Part shown: positions 7,946 through 16,195 of the stretch, piece after piece
Position numbering within the stretch: the first letter of the stretch is position 1
Layout: each line of letters begins with the position of its first letter
DNA from: Mycobacterium shinjukuense
GTDB taxonomy: Bacteria > Actinomycetota > Actinomycetes > Mycobacteriales > Mycobacteriaceae
Direction: 5' to 3'
DNA length: 64,000 nt
NCBI RefSeq assembly: GCF_010730055.1
Contig: NZ_AP022575.1
Coordinates: forward strand, 2,232,001 to 2,296,000
The notes under the pieces: generated by a model
Databases searched by the model: none
The model's input: the letters and a program-made list of their open reading frames with translations, nothing else
What the model was told of the DNA's origin: nothing
Program-made: the position numbers and the translations under genes

Positions 7946-8422
7946 GTGAGAGTTGTACATGCGCGGCGCTGGCCGCTCAAATCGCATCATCAGCGAGACG
8001 CTCGGCGCGAGATCGCCAAGATCCGCGCCGAGGACGTCGACCCGATGGCCCGCACGCTGCGGGTCACCGGCAGGGGCACGTCACCGCGACGCTGCCCCTG
8101 CACCCGCCGCTCATCGAAGCGGCCAAGGGCATGCCCCGGCGCGGTTGGTGGTTCCCCGGCAACCCACGTCGGCCCGGTCAGCCGATCCGGTCTCGCGGTG
8201 TCGCCGACGTCACCGACCAGGCGATGGTCCGCGCGGCATCCCCGGCGGCACCGCCCACCGACTTCAGCACTGGTACGAAACCAAACTGGTGGCCGACGGC
8301 ACCGACCTGCGGACCGCTCATACCCTGCTGCGCCACGCCAACCTCAACACGACAGCGATCTACATACAGGTGTCGACCCCAACCGAGTCGAGGCGATTGA
8401 CCGGCTCAAGCTGCCCGAGTAG
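7946..8422 (+). pseudogene. Degenerate tyrosine recombinase (integrase) remnant
   Basis: Three reading frames must be joined. About 7953-8003 gives YMRGAGRSNRIISETL, like the N-terminal arm of a phage integrase. About 8006-8078 gives REIAKIRAEDVDPMARTLRV, the start of the catalytic domain. About 8079-8240 continues in a second frame (LPLHPPLIEAAKG). About 8247-8420 in a third frame gives LQHWYETKLVADGTDL, then TLLRHANLNTTAIYIQVS, which holds the LRHxxLxTTxxY box with the catalytic Tyr. At least two frameshifts and an internal deletion make it non-functional. It marks an old integration at the adjacent tRNA-Val. Confidence 0.82.
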
Positions 8423-8439
8423 CCCCTCTGTGCGGACGA

Positions 8440-8459
8440 ATTCTGAAAATCTTCAGAAT
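8440..8459. promoter_or_regulatory. Perfect palindrome overlapping a start codon
   Basis: ATTCTGAA (8440-8447), spacer AATC, TTCAGAAT (8452-8459): a perfect 8+8 inverted repeat whose right arm covers the first two bases of ATG 8458. It could be an autoregulatory operator or an mRNA hairpin hiding the start. Confidence 0.55.
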
Positions 8460-9066
8460 GGGGTGCGTGGTGATTGATCCCAAGGATGCGTTTGTACACG
8501 TCATCTATGACCACCGATATCTGTCACTTGCTGGCGCCGGCTGGGCCTTGTATGGGCCCGACGGCACCGACAAGGCACAGGAGCGGGCTAATGCCGTGCT
8601 CCCCGGGATTGGCGCAATCCTCCAGGACAGTGTTTTACTCCATGCTCGTGCGCTGATCGAGTTCTACACCAAGGGATCCGCGGGGCGGAGCACAGATATC
8701 ACGCTGTGGAAATTTGACAGACTTGCCATCGACAACGACAGGCTGAGCGAGTTGGAGCGTTATAAGAAGCCCGTAGAGGTACACGTCCTTCACCTCACTG
8801 AATGGAGAGATTCTACGCATCGCAAAGGCAATGACACACACACACGGCCGGATTGGAATGCCGATAACACCCGGCTCGTCCAGCTGTTGCTGGACGCTTT
8901 ACAGGATGCCAGCAACCAAGCGAGCACGACTGGAAGCAAGTGGAAACAGCCATTCAGTGACCTCCATACCGCAGCCACCAACTTGCTGGCTGACCCCACG
9001 TTCAGTTGGCCTCACAACCTCACCGAAGGGCCCGGCTTGAACGCCTACCTCGCTCAGCTCCTTTGA
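8458..9066 (+). CDS. Uncharacterised protein in the prophage scar
   Basis: A 202-residue protein (or about 199 from GTG 8467) with lower GC and a different codon habit from its surroundings, pointing to recent acquisition. No family is recognised with confidence. Visible features are a helical first half containing SVLLHARALIEFY near residue 60, a Trp- and charge-rich middle, and a C-terminal WPHNLTEGPGLNAYLAQL. The LLHARxLIEF segment resembles the helical core of some HEPN-like proteins of defence loci, but this is only an impression. No signal peptide or membrane helix. The start overlaps a perfect palindrome and lacks a clear ribosome site, so it may be leaderless. Confidence 0.65.
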   Translation: MGCVVIDPKDAFVHVIYDHRYLSLAGAGWALYGPDGTDKAQERANAVLPGIGAILQDSVLLHARALIEFYTKGSAGRSTDITLWKFDRLAIDNDRLSELERYKKPVEVHVLHLTEWRDSTHRKGNDTHTRPDWNADNTRLVQLLLDALQDASNQASTTGSKWKQPFSDLHTAATNLLADPTFSWPHNLTEGPGLNAYLAQLL

Positions 9067-9619
9067 CCCTGGCCAGGCGAGTTTCTGGCCCTTGGGGCTC
9101 ACAGCGGCACCACACATACGGCGTGACCCGAACTGCCTAGTACCGGCACCGACGCCGGATCCGCTGGTTGTTGTCATAGCTATCGGTTCTTCGAATTCGG
9201 TTGTGGTACAACAACATTCATTCGTATAAAGTCCCTTGTGTTCCAATGAGTTTGGGGGTGGAAAAGCGGTGGGTATATCAGCGGACAGCGGAGCGTCCGC
9301 TAAGCCAGCAAACACAAACAGAATGGGACCATCGGGTATAGTTCCAAACATCTGAATTGTGTTGCGGCCCAGGGTCCGTACATTTGGCTCAGACCCCGTA
9401 CGCACCGCGGGGGCAGCGAAGGTGCCCTCTAAGCGGTGCCTCAAAAACGTTGTGTGCCCGGGCCCGCAACAACTTTGGATGGGTGATTCTTGTTGTATTG
9501 CAGTGCGTTTCGGATGCGCCGGGTTGCGGTAGGTCTAGCTCGGGCTTCGTGCACATGGCCGTCTTGGCTTCACCTCACCCCGGAGTGTGAGGACTTGACG
9601 GCCCCCCGACGCCCCCTGT
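9067..9619. other. AT-richer non-coding stretch within the phage scar
   Basis: No convincing gene. Base composition is lower in GC than the flanks, notably about 9180-9380. A 181-codon open frame on the minus strand (8899-9444) overlaps the plus-strand gene and shows no domain. If the phage order protease-capsid held, a capsid gene would be expected here, but none is recognisable. Confidence 0.4.
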
Positions 9620-10181
9620 TCATGCGACGAGCACTTCCGTGATTCGGGCGTTCGAGTAGGCGGGCTCGCGGCAGACGCTGACTTCGAGGAGGTGGGCGCC
9701 GCGGACGGTTCGGAGTGGATAGCCCTCTGGGGTGGCTGACCAGTCGTCGAAGACGGCACCGCCGGCGAAGCCGATTGAGAGTGAGAACTATTGGCCTCGC
9801 AGCCAGCGGATAGCCCACATCTGCCGGTCTACGGTGTCGATGCTGGCTTCGATGGTGAGGCCGGCGGTCTTGTGTCGGATTTCGATGACCCGAGTGAGGT
9901 TGTTTCGTCGTGTTCGATACGGAAGGGCACGCTGGGCGGTAGCGGGGTGAACGAGTCGCGGTCGAACTGCTCGATCGCGAGGACGGTGCCGGCGACCATG
10001 ACTGGGGTTGAAGGCGGTCCATAAGGGACAGCGACGCCGCGGATTCGGCCCGGGTTTGTGGTTGGATACTGACGCTGCGGATGATGCAGGGGTGGGCGGT
10101 GACGGTGGAGAACCGGAACGTGTTGGCGTCGGTCCCGAGTAACGCTTCTACCCTGGCGGTTGTCCCGGTCAGGCAATGCAA
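9620..10181 (-). pseudogene. Degenerate HK97-family prohead protease
   Basis: On the minus strand one frame reads GRIRGVAVPYGPPSTPVMVA, later FDRDSFTPLPPSVPFRIEHD, then ETTSLG. After a frameshift near 9890 the protein resumes as RVIEIRHKTAGLTIEASID and DRQMWAIRWLRGQ. An in-frame TAG follows (9788-9790), then FSLSIGFAGGAVFDDWS and RTVRGAHLLEVSVCREPAYS, ending with a TGA at 9620-9622. The opening (I)GVAVPYG, the His-Asp segment, the SxGF strand and the LLEVSVCxxPAY end are the landmarks of phage prohead proteases. One frameshift and one nonsense codon inactivate it. phiRv1 and phiRv2 carry such genes. The N-terminal boundary is uncertain. Confidence 0.78.
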
Positions 10182-10197
10182 CGTTGGAGCCCCTCAG

Positions 10198-10584
10198 CTA
10201 GGAGGCGTTGGCAACCTGGCTCACGCGCTGCGGTGAGATACCGATTAGTGCTGCGGTGTCACGCATCGGAATGCCCTCGTGGGTGAGCTGTTTGGCGTAT
10301 TGCCGCACCGCCTCCGCCGCATCGGACGCGGCCTGTTCTGCCCTTCGCCGCAGATTCGCAACATGGTGCGCGGCGCCCAGGATCTCGCCGACGCCAGGCA
10401 CCACGATGCTCACCACATGCACCCCGACCTCGGTTAGGGGCGTGTCGGTGCTGACGGCGATAAGGCTACGCGCCATGTCTTCGATTTCATCGACGCGGCG
10501 GGCCTGGGTGAGTCCGTCGATTTCGGGGACATTGATCATCCACCAGCGACCGTCGCGGGTGACCTCAACTCTAAATTCGTGCAT
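10198..10584 (-). CDS. hicB: HicB-like antitoxin with C-terminal helix-turn-helix
   Basis: A 128-residue protein starting MHEFRVEVTRDGRWWMINVP. The first half is the HicB partial-RNase-H-like fold (VPEIDGLTQARRVDEIEDMA). The C-terminal half, after an Ala-rich helix, has PMRDTAALIGISPQRVSQVA, a helix-turn-helix for operator binding. Its ATG overlaps the toxin stop (ATGA, 10584), so it is the second gene of a hicA-hicB operon. It should neutralise the toxin and repress the promoter upstream of it. Confidence 0.85.
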   Translation of the reverse strand: MHEFRVEVTRDGRWWMINVPEIDGLTQARRVDEIEDMARSLIAVSTDTPLTEVGVHVVSIVVPGVGEILGAAHHVANLRRRAEQAASDAAEAVRQYAKQLTHEGIPMRDTAALIGISPQRVSQVANAS

Positions 10585-10784
10585 CACTTCCCCTTGCTGT
10601 CGTCGATGGCCTTGTTGATCTTGCGAACCACGCCGGGGCTGATGGTTCGGTGGCTGTCTGGGACCGCCACCCAGGCGCCAGACGGATGGATCCACTTCGA
10701 GTGGCGTCCGTCCGTGCTGGTGCGGACGAATCCCGCCTCCTTGAGCCGCTTCGTCACCGACCGGGTAGGTTCCTCTTTGACCAC
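10584..10784 (-). CDS. hicA: HicA-family mRNA interferase toxin
   Basis: A 66-residue dsRBD-fold toxin starting at GTG 10784 (VKEEPTRSVTKRLKEAGFVR). The segment DGRHSKWIHPSGAWVAVPDS holds the catalytic His of HicA proteins and the following strand; SPGVVRKINKAI is the last helix. HicA cleaves mRNA when free of HicB. A TAGACT hexamer ends 6 bases before the GTG and no ribosome site is seen, so the transcript is probably leaderless. Confidence 0.85.
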   Translation of the reverse strand: MVKEEPTRSVTKRLKEAGFVRTSTDGRHSKWIHPSGAWVAVPDSHRTISPGVVRKINKAIDDSKGK

Positions 10785-10787
10785 AAA

Positions 10788-10822
10788 AATAGTCTATTGT
10801 GCTAGACAATTTCTAGTCTAGT
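10788..10822. promoter_or_regulatory. hicAB promoter/operator with overlapping inverted repeats
   Basis: ATTGT-GCTAG-ACAAT (10796-10810) and CTAGAC-N8-GTCTAG (10802-10821) overlap just upstream of hicA in an AT-rich island, while the -10-like TAGACT (10796-10791, minus strand) touches them. This is a fitting site for HicB autorepression. Confidence 0.65.
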
Positions 10823-11093
10823 TGGATAGCCAAAATAAGCTGCGGGTAAGCCCGGCCATTTGCACAGGGCGCCCGGCGATCGCCTCACAGCGCCGTTACC
10901 CACGCGGATTCACTATCGGTAGCGCCGGCCGCTTGTCACACCTGCGCCATGGCCCCTGCCCGCTAACCCGTCATGTTCCGCCAGGTCACATTCGGCCACA
11001 TCGAAGCGCCCGCCCTCGCGGGCCGCGTGGATCGTGCTGCGGCGCAGTGGCTTTGATCTTCGCGGGCTTGAGTGGTGGCGACCACGGCCACCG

Positions 11094-12767
11094 TCACCCG
11101 TCACAGCACGACGAGACGTCGAGCCGGCATGCGCAGGACGCGCGAATAGGCACGTCGGCACGCGCGGCGGCCAGCGCGAGCTGCTGGCCGATGATGGTGG
11201 CTTCGGCGCTGCGTCCGAGCCGCTGCAAGCATTCGTGATACCCATGCAGGCTCCACACGTTCCCGGGGTGCTGACAGGGCCTGGCCAACGTGTGGTCCAG
11301 TCCGAGGTCGGCGGCATATACGGCCGCGGCCTCTTCGACGTGGCCCTGTTCGAGCAGCAACGCGCCGTACGCGTGCCGGGTGGGCTGCATCCAGCCCCAC
11401 GGCTCGTCGTAGGGCAACCCGTCGTCAAGCTCGACCGCGCGCCTCAGATGGGCGAACGCCTCGTCGAAACGCCCTTCGCGGTAGGCGATCTCACCGTCGA
11501 GCAGGGCGGCGGCGACGGCAAGGATGTCCCGGCAGGTGTTGTTGAACAGCCACCGGGACTCCGGTACCCGCTGGTATGCCTCGGTGAACGCGGCGCGCGC
11601 GGCGCGCGCCCGGGCGAGTTGGCCGGTGGCGGCCAACGCCACTGCGCGCCCGTAGTGAATCGTTGCCGTGGTGGTGCAGTAGAGCCCTTGGTCGTCCGGC
11701 AGTGGTTGCGCGATCAGCTCGGCCCACCGGCCGAACCGCACCAGCACGTGGGTGCGCAGCGGCACGAACGCCTCCAGCCAGTCGGCCATCGGTGGGGACT
11801 CGATCGACAGCAGCTCGGCGGTCAACTGACCGGCAAGCTCGTCGGCAGCGCGCAACGCGATCTGCGATTGTCCTTCGAACATCGCCGAATACACCACGAA
11901 GTGCAGGTCGTGCGCACGGTACAGCGAGTAGAAGTTCAGCGGGCCACGCCGCCTGACGAAGCGCCGATCGGCTTGCACCGCAGCAATATTGGCAACCACC
12001 GCGCTGCGGTAGTCACCACAGAGCACGTCGATGTGGCTCGGCATGTGCTGCAGGTGCCCGGCGTCGGGCACCAAGCCGCGCAACAAGTCCGCCGCGGGTA
12101 GGGCCTGCTCCGGGGCCGCCGACATCTCCATGGTGTGCAGATAGAGGTGCAGGATCCCTGGGTGTTGACGGCCCTCGGGTGTGGCGAGCGCGTCTTCGAG
12201 GATTCGCTTGGCCTCGAGCACCCGCGAGCCCGCGGCCGGCTCGCCGGTGGCGGTGTCCCACAGCGCCCACGCCGTGACGTTGACCAGCGCATCGGCGGCC
12301 AATGCTTGCACGTCAAGATCTGCCGGATGGGCGGCGGCCAGCGCGGTCATCGCGTCGGCGTAGGCGGCGCAACCGGCGTGCAGCGCATCGGTGTCGTGCG
12401 GGTCGCCGGTGGGAAAGCGGGCCCGCAGCGCGACGATGAGGCCGCGCTCGACCGGACTGGCCCGACCCCGAGCGGCCAGTTGAAGCTCCATGCGCGCGCG
12501 GGCCAGCGACGCGCTCAACTCGATCGGGTCGAATGCCTGCCACGCCTTGTTGTAGTTGGGCCCAACCGAATAGGCGATTCCCCAACGCGCAATCGCCAGG
12601 CCAGGGTCAAGTTCCAGGGCCCGCTCGAAGCAGCCGATCGCCTCTTCGTGGTTGAAGGCATACGCCCACACCAGTCCGCGGTCGAACCAGATCTGTGCTT
12701 GTGGGGCAGGGGTTTCGACCGGCCGATGATAGGAGCCGAGATCGAAGTACCGCTCGCCGGCAGCCAT
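11094..12767 (-). CDS. Tetratricopeptide-repeat protein, unknown function
   Basis: A 557-residue, Ala-rich, mostly helical protein. TPR-like helices are seen near the start (FDRGLVWAYAFNHEEAIGCF, ALELDPGLAIARWGIAYS) and the end (REGRFDEAFAHLRRAVELDD, GALLLEQGHVEEAAAVYAAD). A His-rich middle (ILHLYLHTMEMS, AGHLQHMPSHID) could bind metal; proteins of this type occur in many bacteria near oxidoreductases. No signal peptide or membrane helix. It stands alone, with long non-coding flanks, and its exact role is not known to me. A 355-codon frame on the opposite strand is a shadow. Confidence 0.85.
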   Translation of the reverse strand: MAAGERYFDLGSYHRPVETPAPQAQIWFDRGLVWAYAFNHEEAIGCFERALELDPGLAIARWGIAYSVGPNYNKAWQAFDPIELSASLARARMELQLAARGRASPVERGLIVALRARFPTGDPHDTDALHAGCAAYADAMTALAAAHPADLDVQALAADALVNVTAWALWDTATGEPAAGSRVLEAKRILEDALATPEGRQHPGILHLYLHTMEMSAAPEQALPAADLLRGLVPDAGHLQHMPSHIDVLCGDYRSAVVANIAAVQADRRFVRRRGPLNFYSLYRAHDLHFVVYSAMFEGQSQIALRAADELAGQLTAELLSIESPPMADWLEAFVPLRTHVLVRFGRWAELIAQPLPDDQGLYCTTTATIHYGRAVALAATGQLARARAARAAFTEAYQRVPESRWLFNNTCRDILAVAAALLDGEIAYREGRFDEAFAHLRRAVELDDGLPYDEPWGWMQPTRHAYGALLLEQGHVEEAAAVYAADLGLDHTLARPCQHPGNVWSLHGYHECLQRLGRSAEATIIGQQLALAAARADVPIRASCACRLDVSSCCDG

Positions 12768-13137
12768 GCTGGCACCCTAGTCCCCCATCCTGCCGCGCTG
12801 AAGACGATTCGACGGTTTACGCTGGGGCGCCGCCAGCCCGGGTCCGATGTTGGCACCGACGTGGTCGAGGTCGTGGGCAAGGAACGTTGGTGTTGGCGCC
12901 CGGATTCCAGCGGCGCGGTAGCGGTGCGCACGCATTTCCGGAGGCTCCGCTCTGGTACTCGACCCGGCTGACCGACAAAAAGCGCCGGCCAAGGGTTTTG
13001 CACGTGACTATCGCATCCGACATCGCTTTCGAAAACGGCCCACGACCTCCCGCAGGGACTGGTCGTGACCGGTGCGACGACCCGCCCGCCCGCCGGGACG
13101 CCCGCGTACCGACGCAGAGCTGACACCCGGGCCGGGG
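12768..13137. other. Intergenic stretch without recognisable features
   Basis: About 370 bases between the TPR gene start and the 3' end of the first DUF732 gene. No domain-bearing frame, clear hairpin or repeat seen. Confidence 0.5.
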
Positions 13138-13473
13138 TCAGCCGCCTCCACTCGGGGCCGGGGCCCGACGTTCGCCGGTCAGATACTTGGGGCAGTAGGC
13201 GGCGGCCGCGAGTGCCGTGAAAGCGGCGGCGCCGGTCCCGCGGAATGCCGGGTTGCGGTTCTGCAGTTCGGTAACGATCTGCGTGGTCGTCATCCGCTGA
13301 CCGGCCAACTGGCAGACCGATTTGGCTGCCACGATCGCGCGATCCGGATCCCGATAGGTGATACCGGCCGCCCGCAGTTCGGCCAGGAATTGGTCATCGT
13401 TGGAATCGGGGAATGCCGGTGCGGCCGTTCCGATCGCCGCGACGATGCTTGTCAAAACCAGCAGCCACTTCAC
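13138..13473 (-). CDS. DUF732 secreted protein
   Basis: A 111-residue exported protein starting at GTG 13473, which gives an immediate signal peptide (KWLLVLTSIVAAIGTAAPAF). The mature part has the DUF732 pattern: DDQFLAELRAAGITY, AKSVCQLAGQ, and a second Cys in AAYCPKYL, which should form a disulfide with the first. An upstream in-frame ATG (13539) would put 22 residues before the signal peptide and is unlikely. It is a paralogue of the next gene. DUF732 proteins are abundant, small mycobacterial secreted proteins of unknown role. Confidence 0.85.
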   Translation of the reverse strand: MKWLLVLTSIVAAIGTAAPAFPDSNDDQFLAELRAAGITYRDPDRAIVAAKSVCQLAGQRMTTTQIVTELQNRNPAFRGTGAAAFTALAAAAYCPKYLTGERRAPAPSGGG

Positions 13474-13575
13474 ATCCGTTTGATCTTCCCAGAGAGGCCG
13501 ACCACCCGGTGTGAACCGGGCATGAACGTCGAATGACACCCCGGCACGGCGCCCAGGACGACACCGCCGCTGACG

Positions 13576-13887
13576 TTAGGAGCCGCCGCCCTTCAGCACC
13601 TTCGGACAGTAAATGTGGGCCGCGATCGCGGTGAATGTGGCGGCGCTCTCACCCAGCAGCCCAGGGTTGGCGGTTTGGACGTCCTTGACGACGTCGGCCG
13701 CCGGCTTACCCTGGGCGACCGCCTGACACACCGATCGTCCGGCCGCTATGGCCAGGGTCGCGTCCGGATAGGTGAGGCCGGCCGCTCGGAGGGAGACCAG
13801 GAATTCGTCGTCGCTGCGATCGGCGTAGGCCGGCGCGGCCAGGCCAATCGCGACGGCAATGCCTGCCAGCACCAGTAGCAGTCTCAT
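13576..13887 (-). CDS. DUF732 secreted protein (tandem paralogue)
   Basis: A 103-residue protein starting MRLLLVLAGIAVAIGLAAPA, a signal peptide cleaved after AYA. The mature part repeats the layout of the previous gene: DDEFLVSLRAAGLTYPD, GRSVCQAVAQGK, IAAHIYCPKVL. The two copies share spacing of both Cys residues, so this is a tandem duplication that has diverged. The start was chosen at the signal peptide; the longer frame (to 14115) is Arg-rich and overlaps the divergent gene. Confidence 0.87.
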   Translation of the reverse strand: MRLLLVLAGIAVAIGLAAPAYADRSDDEFLVSLRAAGLTYPDATLAIAAGRSVCQAVAQGKPAADVVKDVQTANPGLLGESAATFTAIAAHIYCPKVLKGGGS

Positions 13888-14048
13888 AACCGGCTGATTG
13901 TCCCAAACCGACGTCGACCGCGCATCTCGCCGGACGAACCAGGGCGGCACCGTCAGCGACCTTGCGTGCCAGCACCCGACCGGCCCCGGCGATCCCTCCG
14001 ACAGCCAACCCCTCCCCTCCGCATGACCGTGTGTGCGATCATGCGAAG

Positions 14049-14561
14049 ATGCGTCGCTGGCTGATCGCCCTTTCCACCCTTCTGGTGACCGCGGCGGGCG
14101 TCGTCGCCGGCCCACGTGCCTGGGCCGGGGATGCGCCGATCGGCCACATCGGCGACACGCTGCGGGTGGACACCGGCAGCTACGTCGCGGACGTCACCGT
14201 CAGCAGCGTGGTCCCGGTCGATCCGCCGCCTGGATTCGGCTACACCCGCAGCGGCGTGCCGGTCAAAAGCTTCCCAGGCAGCTCGGTCGCCCGCGCCGAC
14301 GTCACGGTCCACGCGGTCCGGGTGCCCAATTCCTTCATCATGGCAACCGATTTCAGCTTCACCGGAGTGACACCGTTCGCCGACGCGTACAAGCCGCGGC
14401 CCTGCGACGCGCCCGATTGGCTGGACGCCGCGCTGGGCAACGCCCCGCAGGGCTCGATCGTGCGCGGCGGGGTGTACTGGGACGCCTATCGGGATCCGGT
14501 GTCGGTGGTCGTGCTGCTGGACAGGAAGAGCGGCCAGCACCTCGCGCAGTGGAACCTCTGA
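14049..14561 (+). CDS. Conserved exported protein (Rv2668-like)
   Basis: A 170-residue protein with signal peptide MRRWLIALSTLLVTAAGVVA, cleaved near PRAWAGD. The mature domain is beta-rich (DTLRVDTGSYVADVTVSSVV) and holds GTRP-free, Pro-rich loops and a single Cys (KPRPCDAP). From memory it corresponds to Rv2668, an exported protein sometimes found lipid- or membrane-associated; no enzymatic function is known to me. It ends just before the GNAT gene and may be co-transcribed with it. Confidence 0.85.
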   Translation: MRRWLIALSTLLVTAAGVVAGPRAWAGDAPIGHIGDTLRVDTGSYVADVTVSSVVPVDPPPGFGYTRSGVPVKSFPGSSVARADVTVHAVRVPNSFIMATDFSFTGVTPFADAYKPRPCDAPDWLDAALGNAPQGSIVRGGVYWDAYRDPVSVVVLLDRKSGQHLAQWNL

Positions 14562-14607
14562 ACTGCACGTCGACACCGCCACGACGGATTCGATCGACGC
14601 CGACGAG

Positions 14608-15066
14608 TTGGCCGCCGTCGCCGCACGCACCTTTCCGCTGGCGTGCCCGCCGGCGGTGGCCCCGGAGCACATCGCGTCGTTCGTCGACGCCAACCTGTCG
14701 GCGGCCCGGTTCGCCGAGTATCTGACCGATCCGCGCCGCGCCATCCTAACGGCCGGCCACCACGGCCGAATCGTCGGTTACGCCATGCTCATTCGCGACG
14801 TTTGCGACGACGCCGACGTCGAGCTGTCCAAGCTGTACCTGTTGCCGGATCAACACGGCACTGGAGCCGCGACCGCGTTGATGGACAAGGCCCTAGCCAC
14901 CGCCGCCGAGTGGGGCGCACGCCGGGTGTGGCTGGGTGTCAACCAGAAAAACCAACGCGCACAACGCTTCTACGCCAAATGCGGCTTTACGATCAACGGC
15001 ACCAGAACGTTTCAACTGGGCGCCCATCAAGAAGACGACTACATCATGGTTCGCGAGCTTGCATGA
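14608..15066 (+). CDS. GNAT-family N-acetyltransferase (Rv2669-like)
   Basis: A 152-residue GNAT protein. The acetyl-CoA-binding motif A is LSKLYLLPDQHGTGAATALM, with the P-loop QHGTGA, and the C-terminal VNQKNQRAQRFYAKCGF is motif B. The acceptor substrate is unknown. TTG 14608 is a provisional start; the frame is open upstream to about 14563 (CTG) in family-like sequence, just after the stop of the preceding gene, so the true protein may be about 15 residues longer. The 3' end overlaps the convergent ATPase gene by 23 bases. Confidence 0.85.
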   Translation: MAAVAARTFPLACPPAVAPEHIASFVDANLSAARFAEYLTDPRRAILTAGHHGRIVGYAMLIRDVCDDADVELSKLYLLPDQHGTGAATALMDKALATAAEWGARRVWLGVNQKNQRAQRFYAKCGFTINGTRTFQLGAHQEDDYIMVRELA

Positions 15067-16138
15067 CCCCGGCCGTCAGCGCCACCAGCCGCGACGTCGC
15101 CCGCAGGTATTTCTTCCGGTAACCACCGGCCAGCATCTCCGCGCTGAAAATGGTGTCCAGCTTCGCACCAGAAGCCACCACCGGGATGCCGGCGTCGTAG
15201 AGCCGGTCGGTGAGCGCCACCAGCCGCAGCGCAACGTTCTGGTCGTCGATGCCGTGCACGCCCGTCAGGAACACCGCGGTCACCCCCTCGATCAGGGTCA
15301 GATACCGCGACGGATGCATGGTGGCCAGGTGCGCGCACAGCGCGTCGAAGTCGTCGAGGGTCGCCCCGTCGACGCGCGCCGCGCGCGCGGCCACCTCCTC
15401 ATCGGACAGCGGCGGGGGCGCCGGCGGCAGGTCGCGGTGGCGGTAGTCCGGTCCCTCGATCCGTACCGTGGTGAAAATCCTTGCCAGCGTGTTGATCTCG
15501 CGCAGAAAATCCTGGGCGGCGAAGCGGCCCTCGCCGAGCTGCTCGGGCAGCGTGTTGGAGGTGGCGGCCACCGACACGCCCCGCTCGACCAGGCACGACA
15601 GCATCCGCGAGATCAGCGTGGTGTTGCCGGGATCGTCCAGCTCGAACTCGTCGATGCACACCGCGGTGTAGTTGGCCAGCAGCTCGATGCATTCGGCGAA
15701 ACCGAACACCCCGGCCAGCTGGGTCAGCTCGCCGAAGGTCGCAAACGCCTTGGGCTGATCGGTGGACGAAGCCACAACGTCCGGGCCGGTTCCGGGCAGC
15801 TGGTAGTAGGCCGACGCCAGCAGGTGGGTCTTGCCCACGCCGAACCCGCCGTCCAGGTACAGCCCGACACCGGGCAACACCTGTCGTTTGCCGAACAGTT
15901 TCTTGCGGCCGGCTCGGCGCTCGACGGCCTGCCGGCAGAACTGCTGGCAGGCGACGACGGCGGCGGCCTGGGTCGGCTCGGCCGGATCCGGGCGATACGT
16001 GGCGAACCGCACGTCGGCGAACGTCGGGGGCGGCCGCAATTGGGCGATCAGCCGCTGCGGCGACACCGACGGATGCCGATCCACCAGGTGACCCACCGCC
16101 GGGGCGGCTTCTCGGCTGGCCTCCGTGGACCCGTGCAT
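15044..16138 (-). CDS. zapE: AFG1/ZapE-family ATPase (Rv2670c-like)
   Basis: A 364-residue P-loop ATPase. Walker A is GGFGVGKTHL; Walker B is VCIDEFELDDPG; sensor segment is VAATSNTLPE. These match the AFG1 family (mitochondrial LACE1, bacterial ZapE), peripheral ATPases linked to cell division or protein quality control. Start MHGSTEASRE (16138) is preferred; ATG 16174 lies in sequence upstream of the divergent ribD gene. The end overlaps the GNAT gene on the other strand. Confidence 0.9.
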   Translation of the reverse strand: MHGSTEASREAAPAVGHLVDRHPSVSPQRLIAQLRPPPTFADVRFATYRPDPAEPTQAAAVVACQQFCRQAVERRAGRKKLFGKRQVLPGVGLYLDGGFGVGKTHLLASAYYQLPGTGPDVVASSTDQPKAFATFGELTQLAGVFGFAECIELLANYTAVCIDEFELDDPGNTTLISRMLSCLVERGVSVAATSNTLPEQLGEGRFAAQDFLREINTLARIFTTVRIEGPDYRHRDLPPAPPPLSDEEVAARAARVDGATLDDFDALCAHLATMHPSRYLTLIEGVTAVFLTGVHGIDDQNVALRLVALTDRLYDAGIPVVASGAKLDTIFSAEMLAGGYRKKYLRATSRLVALTAGVMQAREP

Positions 16139-16195
16139 GCTGGCACTGTAGCGGCGTGCTGCAATCAAACCCATGCCCGAACGCCAGGCCGGCCG

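Noticed and set aside
8899..9444. 181-codon minus-strand frame
   Set aside because: Overlaps the intact plus-strand gene and shows no recognisable fold; middle part looks protein-like but nothing supports it.
7310..10900. Second copy of the tRNA-Val 3' end (attR)
   Set aside because: No clear repeat of 15 or more bases was seen downstream; the right border may be lost.
10913..11093. Possible gene fragment after the TPR gene (frame reading EGGRFDVAECDLAEHDGLAG)
   Set aside because: Too short, no domain, no start or ribosome site in context.
11034..12101. 355-codon plus-strand frame
   Set aside because: Antisense shadow of the TPR protein.
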